From Parietichytrium sp. I65-24A (taxonomy: Eukaryota > Sar > Bigyra > Thraustochytrida > Thraustochytriidae): 64,000 bases of DNA. Numbering within the stretch: position 1 is the stretch's first letter; every line of letters starts with the position of its first letter. Shown piece after piece: positions 39,596 through 49,014 of the stretch. The translations under genes and the position numbers were made by a program. The DNA is taken from NCBI GenBank assembly GCA_012862575.1, contig BLSF01000052.1, forward strand, positions 62,001 through 126,000, read 5' to 3'. The notes beneath the pieces are model-generated. The model searched no databases and was not told the DNA's origin. It saw only the letters and a list, made by a program, of their open reading frames with translations.

Positions 39596-40687
39596 CCACC
39601 ATTCTTTTGCAGAGATCGTGGAATTGATGATGATACATGTATAATTTATATATATTTTCCCATGAACAATTGCGCTTTATGAGTATGGCGCGCGGCGTCG
39701 CAGCATATGTCCAACAGCAATACTTCGACCTTGGCGATTGAGATGGAACCAATGAATGATTAATGACACCATTGGAACCCATGGAACTTCCCACCAACTT
39801 GACACTGTCAATTCACCGATCATCTCTCAACAAAAATAGTAAAAGAAACACGTGAAAAGAAACAAGAAAAAGTATCTTCCGAGACATTACGTCCACATCT
39901 ATCTGAGTACTATTACTATCCAGCTTGACAGCCAATACACTAACCACTCCCGAAAACTCTACGTGGAAAGGCTACGACTCGTGTTAGCTAGACTAGATTA
40001 CCGTGACCGGTATAGTGCTACCGCAACTCTAATGTTCTCACTAGTACTCGCGCATATCGTTTGTCACAGTTGTCACAGCTTTGGACATCTTTGGACTTTG
40101 ATTGAGATTGACTGACTTGCATGGAACTTCCTGCGCATCTTGTTCGTTCTGTTGTTTGGCCTCTTGCGATTGTGCTTGTGCTTGTGCCTGTGGGTGCGTG
40201 GTTGCGTGGTTGCGATCGTGCGTGTGACTGTGATTGCGATTGTGATTGTGATTGTGATTGTGATTGTGCCTGTAATTGCAGGTGTGCTTGTGCTTGTGCT
40301 TGTGTTCGCGCTTGCGCTTGTGCTTGTGCTTGTGTTTGCAGGCGTGTTTGTGCTTGTGTTTGCAGGCGTGCTTGTGCTTGTGCATGTGTTTGCGATTTTG
40401 CTTGTGCTCGCGATTGTTCTTGTGTTTGCGATTGTGCTTGTGTTTGTGATTGTGACTGCGATTGTGCTCGCGACTGTGCCTGTGCTTGTGCTTGCAGGTG
40501 TGCTTGAGCTTGTGTCTGCGATTGTGCTTGTGCTCGCGTTTGTGACAGCGCTTGTGCTCGAGATTGTGCCCGTGTTTGCGATTGTGCGTGTTTGTTCAGT
40601 TTGTTTGCCGGTGGCGGGTACGACTGGGCAAGCGGAGTGGGCAAAACCGCGACGGCTTGTGAAGGGCGGTCGCATCGGGGAGGGGAG
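39596..40687. other. Spacer between paralogues A and B, dominated by a hexanucleotide repeat
   Basis: The first 500 bp is AT-rich without features. The rest (40155-40595) is a degenerate repeat described separately. Open frames across the repeat on either strand translate to Gln/Ala/Ser- or Cys/Val-rich low-complexity chains and are not genes. Confidence 0.65.
40155..40595. repeat. 440-bp degenerate hexanucleotide minisatellite (cttgtg/attgtg/ctcgcg)
   Basis: About 70 units of 6 bp, mostly cttgtg with attgtg, tttgtg, ctcgcg and gcaggc variants; it ends about 90 bp before the start codon of paralogue B, so it is in its promoter or 5' UTR. Strong strand asymmetry: the + strand is G/T-rich. Confidence 0.9.
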
Positions 40688-43456
40688 ATGGACTCGGTGG
40701 TCCGCGCGTTGGAGTTTGAAAGGCGCATGGGCGCTGCGGTGGAAAAGGTGAAGAAGATACTAGACTCCACGAAGAACCCGGTGTTCCCGCACGACGCGGC
40801 GCATCGGTATGAGGACAAGTTCCTGCTCGTTGAGCGAGCCGTTAATTCGACCTTGGGAGCCACGGTGACGGTGCTAAAGGCTCTCGGGATCGATTCTCGC
40901 AAGATGCTAGAGATGGAAGAGTTGAGTTCACAAGGTCGTACGGTCACGCTGCGATTTGAAGCCAGCGAAAAGTGCAGTTTTCTCAAGACCACAGAGCGGA
41001 AAGAGTCGTCGCCCACCGAACACGTGACAACTGGGGCATTGCCATGGAGGCGCAAATCCAAAACGGTGACTACGATTACGGAGCACTTCTGGACATACGA
41101 ACACGACTATCGTATCCTCTTGTACACTGGAACTTTCAATGAGCAAGATGCCTTTGTCGTTCGCAGCCGGCACGCTGCGACCACGCTGATGACCACCATG
41201 ACACCGAAAGTTGCACCTCGACCGGAATCAACCGAGCTTTCAGTCCAAGAGGTGACCATTTCGAGCCTTCTGAGTCTTTTGGAAAACTCGCATGGAAGGT
41301 TCTTCATCAAAAGAGATAGAAAGGATTGTTATACGCCTCGGCGTAACCCCGATGTTGAGCTGGCGGAGGAGGCGCTCTACCCTGTTTTTCACTGGTTGCA
41401 AAGTGTGTCGATGTACTTTTCGCGCAATCACATGCATGAGATCCACTCGCTTGAGCACGAACCAAAGTCTCGTCAACTAGTGTCCGCACAAGGGATATTT
41501 ATTCCCGTGGTACCCCTGTTCGAAGGAATGTCCGAGTCAGAGAAGGAAACCCGCGGCAGCAAGTCGTTTCTATCGCTGCAAAACGTCGATCAGTTCCTCA
41601 CTCAACACGATCTGGAGATTGCAGAAGGATTTGCAAAGGTGGCAAAAGCATTTCCTCAAGCAACTGATAAAACTGCTGGGTTAATGAGCGCACAGGAGGC
41701 AGAAGTGTGTTTTCTTGCTGATCACTTCGACTCTCTGCACAGCGTCTTTAGCCTCTGCATAGATTATGTTGAAGGGTTGATGGAGTCTCAGTTAATTGAG
41801 GCGATTGGCAAGGAGGTCACGCCAGCGCTCATGGAGGACTACATGCGCTTTCACTACCGCAAAATGTACTCGGAGAACGTCTTCCAACCATTCTCTTTCG
41901 ATGTCAAACGTGAAGGCTTTGCTCCTGAAGGCTCACTTTCCATCACCGGCGCAGGGGGCGAAGACGGGAAGCGGGAGATCGTAACCTGTGTCATGAAGCG
42001 AGAGGGCGAGGACGCAGTGCCAATGAAATTTCGACTCAGCGCGTCCGCCATGGTGGAGATGCAGGGCCCGCAGTACGTGCATGGATACTTGTCCCAGCAG
42101 TTCTCTGACTCGCCGAGTGGAACTCTCAGCCTCACTGCGCGCGCGCGACAATTCAGCAACTTTGTGCTTCTTGTGGGTCGCATCGCGGCCAAGGACGAAT
42201 TCGAGCCAAAGCATGCGCTGATTCTGCAAAACAAAGACTGTGCGATCATCCCTCTCCTTTTGGAGCCCCTCCCCACTGCAAAGGCATTCCGCGACGCCAT
42301 CGAGTCACTTTCGCCAGAGCAGCAGGACTTTGCTCGTGCGGTGCGGGCAATGCAGCTGGAGTCGACTCTGTTCGGCGTTGCGATCGTGGAAATCAAGCCG
42401 CAACTGGAGTTGCTGCTGCGACTTCCCCAAGGCGCGCTCACGAAAGAGATCAAGCTGACGCAAGATCTTGTGAAGCTATTTATCGAGTACCAGGTGCCTT
42501 GCGATCTGGTCACTTACGACGGCGAGGAAGACGCCCCAGTGGTGACAAAGCTGGAAAAGGTGAGAGAGCACGTAAAGGCAGTATTGGAGATGATCAAAGG
42601 ATCTGAGGCAGAACTTCTGCAGGACCATGCGAACGTTGCTATGGATGAAATCCTACATAACTCGTATAAAGAGTTTGAAGAAGAGGAGGAGGACGAGTTG
42701 ATGGATGGAGTAATGCTCCTCCGTAGCGTTGTCGCTGACGAGGAGCCGACACGGAGGCGTTCGATGGTGAAAAGATCCCTCAAGTCTGGTGGGAAATTGA
42801 AGAAGAAGAATGCAGCATCAAGTCAAAAGTCTCGCCAACCATCACAGGAAGTACAGTCTGCAGCTGCGCCAGAGGGAAGTTACGAGAGCTCTTCTGCAAC
42901 CCCCGGTACGAAGATCCAGCTTGAGCATCCAGAGAATCTAAGACCAGTAGAAGCTGCTGCAAATGACGAAGACACCGAGATGGAAGCTACAGCCGACGTG
43001 GACTACACGCAGATTCCTGCAGTGATGGATGAACGAATTGAGCGTTTGGATTCCAATGCGGCTTTGCGCCCGACGAAAATCAAGGTTGCCGATGCATGGG
43101 AGTGGCGCCATTTCCGTAACTTGCTTAGTAAAGAGCCTTCCGCAGAAACATTGGGCGAGGATGCGTTGGCGCCCAGAAGAGCCGCAGCCATGGATCTTAT
43201 CGATGCTCTCAGTCGGTCTGGAGACTTGCCTCTCGTTGGTTGCCAGCTGCACATCATCATCGCGTCGACACACCTGTTTGACTACACCGTCACCGACTGC
43301 GTCTTGAAGAGGAACATGAATCCTATTCAAGGTATCGAGCAGTCTTCGCTCATTATCGCAACCTCCGTTCTCGGCAAGCCTGGGAAGAGCTTGCTCACCA
43401 GTGCAGCGCAACAAAGATTCGCAGATAAAGCTCCGCAACTGCTACCTGGGAACTAG
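40688..43456 (+). CDS. Tandem paralogue B, large protein of unrecognised family
   Basis: A 922-residue partner of paralogue A, start at 40688 aligned with A's first Met. The N-terminal 375 residues are clearly homologous to A but much diverged ('NPVFPHDAAHRYEDKFLLVE', 'TVTTITEHFWTYEHDYRILL'). Residues about 375-642 are nearly identical to A, starting 'IGKEVTPALMEDYMRFHYRK'. The next 130 residues are acidic/Lys/Gln/Ser-rich and unrelated to A's Gly/Pro-rich linker. The C-terminal domain is again homologous but diverged ('RIERLDSNAALRPTK', 'MDLIDALSRSGDLPL', 'LHIIIASTHLFD'). Function unknown; no membrane or secretion signals. It lies convergent to the small membrane protein gene downstream. Confidence 0.87.
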   Translation: MDSVVRALEFERRMGAAVEKVKKILDSTKNPVFPHDAAHRYEDKFLLVERAVNSTLGATVTVLKALGIDSRKMLEMEELSSQGRTVTLRFEASEKCSFLKTTERKESSPTEHVTTGALPWRRKSKTVTTITEHFWTYEHDYRILLYTGTFNEQDAFVVRSRHAATTLMTTMTPKVAPRPESTELSVQEVTISSLLSLLENSHGRFFIKRDRKDCYTPRRNPDVELAEEALYPVFHWLQSVSMYFSRNHMHEIHSLEHEPKSRQLVSAQGIFIPVVPLFEGMSESEKETRGSKSFLSLQNVDQFLTQHDLEIAEGFAKVAKAFPQATDKTAGLMSAQEAEVCFLADHFDSLHSVFSLCIDYVEGLMESQLIEAIGKEVTPALMEDYMRFHYRKMYSENVFQPFSFDVKREGFAPEGSLSITGAGGEDGKREIVTCVMKREGEDAVPMKFRLSASAMVEMQGPQYVHGYLSQQFSDSPSGTLSLTARARQFSNFVLLVGRIAAKDEFEPKHALILQNKDCAIIPLLLEPLPTAKAFRDAIESLSPEQQDFARAVRAMQLESTLFGVAIVEIKPQLELLLRLPQGALTKEIKLTQDLVKLFIEYQVPCDLVTYDGEEDAPVVTKLEKVREHVKAVLEMIKGSEAELLQDHANVAMDEILHNSYKEFEEEEEDELMDGVMLLRSVVADEEPTRRRSMVKRSLKSGGKLKKKNAASSQKSRQPSQEVQSAAAPEGSYESSSATPGTKIQLEHPENLRPVEAAANDEDTEMEATADVDYTQIPAVMDERIERLDSNAALRPTKIKVADAWEWRHFRNLLSKEPSAETLGEDALAPRRAAAMDLIDALSRSGDLPLVGCQLHIIIASTHLFDYTVTDCVLKRNMNPIQGIEQSSLIIATSVLGKPGKSLLTSAAQQRFADKAPQLLPGN
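41810..42613 (+). repeat. 804-bp block nearly identical to 37943-38746 (copy in paralogue B)
   Basis: Direct-repeat partner of the block in paralogue A; same orientation, same reading frame, no indels over its length by eye. Confidence 0.93.
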
Positions 43457-43640
43457 AAACCCACAGATTGTCAAGCGACCTCAACTGACTTTGAATATAC
43501 GTACATACAATACTTTATACAGCTATCTCTATCCTCTCTATTCCGTTTCGCATATGTTTGGTTGGCCCTGTTTGTCTCGTTCGTTCGATCGTAAGCCGAA
43601 GCAGAGTGGCCCGGCGCATCCCAGCCAGCAAACAGAAAGG

Positions 43641-43952
43641 CTACCTCCGCTTGTACTTTGGCGCAGGCCCAAGGTACGTGGCAAACCTCTCGCGCACTAA
43701 GAGCCCTGAGCGCTTGATGATGCCAGGAAGAGCAGGATCAGTGGCCACGCTGAATAGAAACCACAATATCGCCGGCGCGAAGATGCCCACCAACAGCCAT
43801 TTAATTCGCGGCCAATAATCCTCCAGCCTGCGTCCCTGCGCAGAAGACTTTTTACTGCGACCTTTCTTCGCGCAATGTGCTTCTTGAGCCAAACTAAGCA
43901 ACAACGTCAGCACCAATGCCACAGCGAAGACGCGCCAACTGACTTTTCCCAT
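43641..43952 (-). CDS. Small membrane protein with signal peptide, unknown function
   Basis: A 103-residue protein from the ATG at 43952; a GTG seven codons upstream is ignored. The N-terminus is a signal peptide ('VFAVALVLTLLLSLAQEAHC'), followed by a basic stretch ('KKGRSKKSSAQGRR'), one strong membrane helix ('WLLVGIFAPAILWFLFSVA') and a basic C-terminal tail ending 'GPAPKYKRR'. Probably an ER or secretory-pathway type I membrane protein. I do not recognise the family. It is convergent with paralogue B (185 bp between stops). Its 5' flank carries a tandem duplication that includes two TATA-like tatattatat elements (44069-44078, 44211-44220). Confidence 0.7.
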   Translation of the reverse strand: MGKVSWRVFAVALVLTLLLSLAQEAHCAKKGRSKKSSAQGRRLEDYWPRIKWLLVGIFAPAILWFLFSVATDPALPGIIKRSGLLVRERFATYLGPAPKYKRR

Positions 43953-45213
43953 CTCTTCACCAACACTATTCACAGTTCACTCTTCACAGTTCACAGTTCA
44001 CAGTTACCACTTCCAACTTCAATCTCCAAACTTCAAACTTCCCACTGCCTCCTCAGCTTCGACAGAGCTATATTATATCCTCACAGTCAAAATACAATGC
44101 GCCAGATCCTGACCCGATGATAAAGGACTTCAAGGATTTGAAGAATTTGAAGTTACCACTTCCAACTTCAAACTCCAAACTTCCCACTGCGTCCTCAGCT
44201 TCGACAGAGCTATATTATATCCTCAAGGTCAAAATCCAATGCGCCAGATCCGGACCCGATGCTAAAGGATTTGAATGATTTGAAGAATTTGAAGGATAAA
44301 GGATAAAAGGATCAAGTATAACAAAGAGCAAATCACGTTTCTCCCAATCTGATCCTGTCAAAGGAGAATGAGTCCTCCTAGTCTTTGTTCTAGTGTCCTC
44401 GTATCCTTGTGTCCTAGTGTCCTCGCTTCCTCATGTCCTCGTGGACCCGTAGCGTACTCTCTAGGAGGCGCGTAGCCCTCTTGCCTTCCTGTGCGCGGAC
44501 ACTGCTTGCATACGTTGTCCTTGGGGTCTTATACTTGTCGTTAATGGTTTAGAGTAGCAGTCTTAACGGCTTCGCAGCGGGAAGAAGGTATTGACTTTCA
44601 CGATATCTTCGCATAGCTTTTATTGTAGTTGAGATATGGATGAGTATTGAAATTTCGTTATTCATTCTGGATTAGCGCTTGTTAACTACTGCTGAGGTAG
44701 TAGCTCATAGAGTAAATCTATAACAAATATCGGACTATGGACTCTATGGACATTCATTGGTTCTTACTGTGGAATAGTTATTACTGGCATACTGGCAAGT
44801 GCACCAATCGAACAAAGAGCTGATCCTTTAGTAGAGTGGCATTTGACAGCATTTGACAGCATTTCCTTCATTTTTTTCACATGAACATGTTCAAACATTC
44901 ATTCATTCAAAATGAACATTGTGATCTCGAACAAACACGGAATTTTACAGTTAACTTCATTCAAAAGTCCTCTGTGAAAAAACGCAATAGCTTCTCGTAC
45001 TCAGTACTCACAGTCAGTACTCAGTATCCAGCCCAGCCTAAGGACTGCCAATTAATCAACTAATACTTCAAAATTCAAAAATTCAAAACAAACAAAACAG
45101 CGCCAGCCACAAGCGCCACTTTGAGATACTTTGAGATCGCGAGGACATTTCGTTTACAAGGGTCCAAAGGAGTCATTAGGAGAGTCCCATTGTTACCGCT
45201 ATTCCCGCCACAG
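43953..45213. other. Intergenic region between the small membrane gene and the YqaJ-domain gene
   Basis: Divergent promoter region. Holds the 149/142-bp tandem duplication (44002-44292), tgtcctcgt-type short repeats (44381-44450) and otherwise AT-rich DNA. I searched the flanks of the large downstream gene for terminal inverted repeats by eye and found no convincing pair. Confidence 0.55.
44002..44292. repeat. Tandem duplication (149 + 142 bp) in the 5' flank of the small membrane gene
   Basis: Copy 1 is 44002-44150 and copy 2 is 44151-44292, both starting agttaccacttccaacttca and ending tttgaagaatttga; a few substitutions and a 7-bp length difference. Each copy has one tatattatat. Confidence 0.88.
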
Positions 45214-48200
45214 ATGGAGGACACAGCAAGTGTCACAAGTGTGAAAAGTGTGGAAAGTGTGAAAAGTGTGGTACATGTGAGAAGTGTGGGAGGCAACTCG
45301 GAGGCATTTAGTGTGTTTTGCAACGAAGATGTGGGCATGAGCAGAGGCAATGGTACGAATGTTGGAGCAGGAAATGGCGGCGAGGACGGGGCTCGATGCG
45401 AAGCATTGAAGCAGAAGAAGAAAAGAGCATTCCATCAGCGGTGGAGAAAGCTTGGGCCGTGCGATATGGTGGTCCTCACGGAGGCTGAGGCGAGAGCTGT
45501 GACGGGCATGGAGAGTCGAGCAGAAAAGCATGTTGCTTCTCTTGTGGAAAAGCTGAACGACCATTTTGGTTTGACGGGGAAAGAGCTTAAAGACGTGTCG
45601 CTCGTTGATATGTTCTTTGCGGTGCTTGGAACTGCTCGCCATGAACTGCTCCAGGGTATGAATGCCAGAATTCGGGCTGTGAACTCGGACACGGCCCGTG
45701 TCACGGAGAGGGAGTTCATTCTTTTCATTGCGCAAATGTTGGAAGTATGCATGAGTGGGCTTCCTAAGGCGGACGCTTTCCACAGGCTAGACCGACATTT
45801 GAGCAATAAATACAATCTTCTTACGGAGGTTAGGTTCAATGTGCTCCAACGCGTGCTCTCCGGATATTGGCACGATGTTTCCGCAACAAGTAGTAAGTCA
45901 CATGCTGACAATACAAACCTTTCCGCAAAACTCGAGGATCTAGACGATCACCTTTGCAAATTTCTAATGAAGGTTGTTCCGTCCAAATACATTCGAATTA
46001 CCGTGGACTGCGGGACTGTGAGCAAGCAAAATCCAAGCAATGCCTATCGGCCTCGGAAGAGACACAAGAATGGTGGTGCGTCAGACACTGCCGCTGATGC
46101 GTCGTTTCGAATCCTTCTGTGCAACGTGTTCCGCTCCGCGAACTACGACCAGACCGCAACACTTCGAAAAATTCTGGACAAGCTCTCGGAGAGCATGAAG
46201 GATGTCAGCGGAGTTGAGTTATGTTTGAACCGCGGGTGCGCTAGCATAGGCGTCTACAAGCTCTGTGCTCGGGCAGGTGTGGGACTGGTCACGGCGAACA
46301 ACTTTGAGGAGCAGCAAGGCAACCCTTTCATTGCGAAGTCCATTTTTGCTGCGCGACCAAGAAAATACGAGCAACGAGGTTGGCAGTTGAACTCCCAACA
46401 ATTGAAGGTCCAAGACAAATTCATCATCGACGACAATCCAGACTTAGGTCCTGAGATATTTGCGGCGCAGAAAAGTCTCACTAAAGGCTCTCAAGGAAAT
46501 GTCAAGGCGTTTGCGTTTGCCGCGCGTGAATTTGGAGATGACACAAAAGCTCGCGTGCATCGCTTTGTTGTGCTCGGGTCCGCACAACTTACAACTGCCT
46601 TGCAAAAGTCTTTTGTCATGCACCTCTATGTACGGCCCAAAGAGGCAAAACTCCAACCTTGGTTGTTTTTTCCGGCGAAATCTTGCCAGGACCAGAGTGA
46701 TGGCGAGCCAAGTTTTCCTGAATTTGCACACGCTGAAGATCTGGAGGAAGATGGCGACTTCAGTGATGATGAAGAAGTAGAGGAGCCGGCTGCGGACGAC
46801 GGTAGTGACGACATGCAATGCTCGGCTGATGAGTCTGGCGATAGCGAGGATGACTATGATGATCCGAACGAGCACAGCTCTCGTGTTGAGCACAGCGACG
46901 ATGAGCACAATGAGCAAAAGCGCGACGACGGCGATGCCCAAGAGAGCGAAGGCATTTCAGGAAGGGATGCTAAAGGATTTGAAATCAACATCAACGAAGA
47001 CGCTACGAGCGACGCTGGCATTTCTGTTTCTACAGGGGAGCAAGAACCTGAGGAATTTATGGACAGAGGATTGGATATGGCTGGTGCACCTGGGGCAATA
47101 GAGGCAAGAAGAATGGCGTTGCGACAAGCACAGGACCACGACGCGGACGTAATCGCGAAGATAAAGTCAAACCCACCATTTGATGCGCTAGAGTCGCTTG
47201 AGGCGAGATTGCGCGGTTCTATCGTGCCGCTAACTGCGGGGCAGCGCTGCGCAGATTGGTTTGTTTTCAGGCAATTCATGGTGACGGGAACCACTGCTCA
47301 AGATATTGCGGCTCGCAGTCCGAAAGTGAGGCCACTCCTCTACAAAGATCCCTGCGTGGGCTCTACCAAGCCACTCACGCGAGTTGAGATTGCTCAAACT
47401 TTGTGTAATAGCTGGTTTCGTATCAAGAAGACAGCTGGCAGCAGTGCCAACTATGCTCTACTGGCAGGTTCGAGATATGAGAGCTCTGTAGTGTCCGAGC
47501 TGCGGAAGAAGCGTTTCATCCGAGAGGTTTACATGATTGGCCTCGTTCAGTCCAAACTTCATTGCCACCTTGGCGTCAGTGCAGACAACATCATCGTTAT
47601 TGACCACCCGGATCATGGCACAATCGTCGCTCCTCTGGAAATCAAGGCAAAAGTGACGAAACGCACTCTGGACCAGTCACTGTCAGTTGCGAACAAATAT
47701 GGCGATCTTTTTTGCTGTACCGCCGGCTCGTCGATTTGGTTTGAGGCTGTTCCCCTGGAACACCGTGGCCAGCTCTTGCAACAAGCAGCTGTCTTCGATC
47801 GACAGTTTGGCGTTTTCTGCGTGAGCAGTGTCACGAAGGTGCTTTATGTTGTAATCGTTCAATTCACGGCGGCTCAGCTGGCTGCCTGGACAGGCGCATT
47901 TCCTCAAGTCGAGCGGCTCGTCAGATGGGCCTGGGACTCCGTAGCGACTGGAAAGCCCCCCGACTGGTCCCAAGTGAAAAAGCTGTGGCCAGCCGATATG
48001 TTTCGTGTCTTGAAGTCGAGGTATGTTCTTTGGCGTGCCTTACACCAAAGGAGACTGAAAGACGATGGAGTGCTCCCGCCAATTCGGGCCGTGCGCTCTT
48101 TGGTGCAATTTTATTACAGCAAGGGTAAGGAAGGTGTCGACGGAATCAACGACTTTGCTCAGAGACTAGATACGCGCGTAGTGAATTTGCCATTGGAAGC

Positions 48201-49014
48201 CAAGGTCACCTGGTCGCGCATTCAAGACAGCGTGATAGCAACGTCTTTGTTGTGGAGAATCCGGGAAACTAAAAAGCTGGTGCAACTGTATGGAGGCAGG
48301 TGGAAAGGATTGAACCACTTTCTCAGCCTCTGTACCAAGACGTGTACATTCACAAAGTTTTGTTGGGATTTGTCCATCGAACTTATTGAACAGTCCGAAC
48401 GTATCATCGACATGAGCCCCAACATCGACACGAGCCCCAACATTGACACGAGCCCCAACATCGACACGAGCCCCAATATCGACACGACCCCCAACATCGA
48501 CACGAGCCCCAACATCGACACGAGCCCCATCATCGACTTGAGCCACAAGGCACAGCCAGGTCGAAAACGTCTTGCAAGCAGTGAAGTTTACGGCGAGCTC
48601 TCAATCAATGAGCAGCTCGAGTGTCAACGCAAAGTAGGAAAGCAACATGTGACAGCGCGTGTTGACAAGCCCATGGTCAAAAAGCTTCGCTTGGCTGCGA
48701 ACAAGCATCCACGCGTCCAAATCAAATCACGGAAGTGTGTGCTATGCTCCAGTCAAGCAAGAAGCATGTGCTCCTTCTGTGGTGTCACACTCCACCATGC
48801 CTTTAAAAAGAGCGAGGCGCAAGAAGTCACCTGCTGGGAAGCTTGGCACGGAGTGAACAATCTCGGCGAGCACCTCAAAAATGGCTGCAAAGGACCGGCG
48901 AAACCAGAATCCTTAGACACTTCAACTCCGCCATATCTGCCACAGACGCCAACCTCATTTGCAACAGCAACTCCACCATGTGTGCCAGACGCGCACGGCG
49001 AAGATCACGCCTAA
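45214..49014 (+). CDS. Mobile-element-like protein with YqaJ-type PD-(D/E)XK nuclease domain
   Basis: A 1,266-residue protein from the first in-frame ATG at 45214. The N-terminus has a TSVKSVESVKSV repeat. Residues about 90-500 contain a region resembling protist transposase families ('LCLNRGCASIGVYKLC', 'FIIDDNPDLGPEIFAA', 'VKAFAFAAREFGDD'). An acidic stretch (about 505-585) leads into a YqaJ-like nuclease: 'RCADWFVFRQFMVTGTTAQDI', 'GSRYESSVV' with Glu756, 'LGVSADNIIVID' with Asp791, and 'PLEIKAK' with Glu809 and Lys811, the expected E...D...E-x-K set. Near 1066-1107 is a six-residue repeat (DTSPNI x7). A C-terminal Cys/His cluster from about 1175 ('CVLCSS', 'MCSFCGVTLHH', 'CWEAWH') resembles the zinc-binding tail of piggyBac-type transposases. 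It is probably an intact gene of a transposon or a domesticated one. Confidence 0.75.
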   Translation: MEDTASVTSVKSVESVKSVVHVRSVGGNSEAFSVFCNEDVGMSRGNGTNVGAGNGGEDGARCEALKQKKKRAFHQRWRKLGPCDMVVLTEAEARAVTGMESRAEKHVASLVEKLNDHFGLTGKELKDVSLVDMFFAVLGTARHELLQGMNARIRAVNSDTARVTEREFILFIAQMLEVCMSGLPKADAFHRLDRHLSNKYNLLTEVRFNVLQRVLSGYWHDVSATSSKSHADNTNLSAKLEDLDDHLCKFLMKVVPSKYIRITVDCGTVSKQNPSNAYRPRKRHKNGGASDTAADASFRILLCNVFRSANYDQTATLRKILDKLSESMKDVSGVELCLNRGCASIGVYKLCARAGVGLVTANNFEEQQGNPFIAKSIFAARPRKYEQRGWQLNSQQLKVQDKFIIDDNPDLGPEIFAAQKSLTKGSQGNVKAFAFAAREFGDDTKARVHRFVVLGSAQLTTALQKSFVMHLYVRPKEAKLQPWLFFPAKSCQDQSDGEPSFPEFAHAEDLEEDGDFSDDEEVEEPAADDGSDDMQCSADESGDSEDDYDDPNEHSSRVEHSDDEHNEQKRDDGDAQESEGISGRDAKGFEININEDATSDAGISVSTGEQEPEEFMDRGLDMAGAPGAIEARRMALRQAQDHDADVIAKIKSNPPFDALESLEARLRGSIVPLTAGQRCADWFVFRQFMVTGTTAQDIAARSPKVRPLLYKDPCVGSTKPLTRVEIAQTLCNSWFRIKKTAGSSANYALLAGSRYESSVVSELRKKRFIREVYMIGLVQSKLHCHLGVSADNIIVIDHPDHGTIVAPLEIKAKVTKRTLDQSLSVANKYGDLFCCTAGSSIWFEAVPLEHRGQLLQQAAVFDRQFGVFCVSSVTKVLYVVIVQFTAAQLAAWTGAFPQVERLVRWAWDSVATGKPPDWSQVKKLWPADMFRVLKSRYVLWRALHQRRLKDDGVLPPIRAVRSLVQFYYSKGKEGVDGINDFAQRLDTRVVNLPLEAKVTWSRIQDSVIATSLLWRIRETKKLVQLYGGRWKGLNHFLSLCTKTCTFTKFCWDLSIELIEQSERIIDMSPNIDTSPNIDTSPNIDTSPNIDTTPNIDTSPNIDTSPIIDLSHKAQPGRKRLASSEVYGELSINEQLECQRKVGKQHVTARVDKPMVKKLRLAANKHPRVQIKSRKCVLCSSQARSMCSFCGVTLHHAFKKSEAQEVTCWEAWHGVNNLGEHLKNGCKGPAKPESLDTSTPPYLPQTPTSFATATPPCVPDAHGEDHA
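48409..48534 (+). repeat. In-frame 18-bp minisatellite (7 units, DTSPNI)
   Basis: Seven 18-bp units of the type gacacgagccccaacatc with few substitutions, inside the YqaJ-domain gene. Confidence 0.93.

Noticed and set aside
40155-40595. CRISPR-like or structural repeat array
   Set aside because: Units are 6 bp, degenerate and without spacers; it is a minisatellite.
40018-41061. 347-codon minus frame rich in Gln-Ala-Ser
   Set aside because: It is the translation of the hexanucleotide minisatellite plus the antisense of paralogue B; not a gene.
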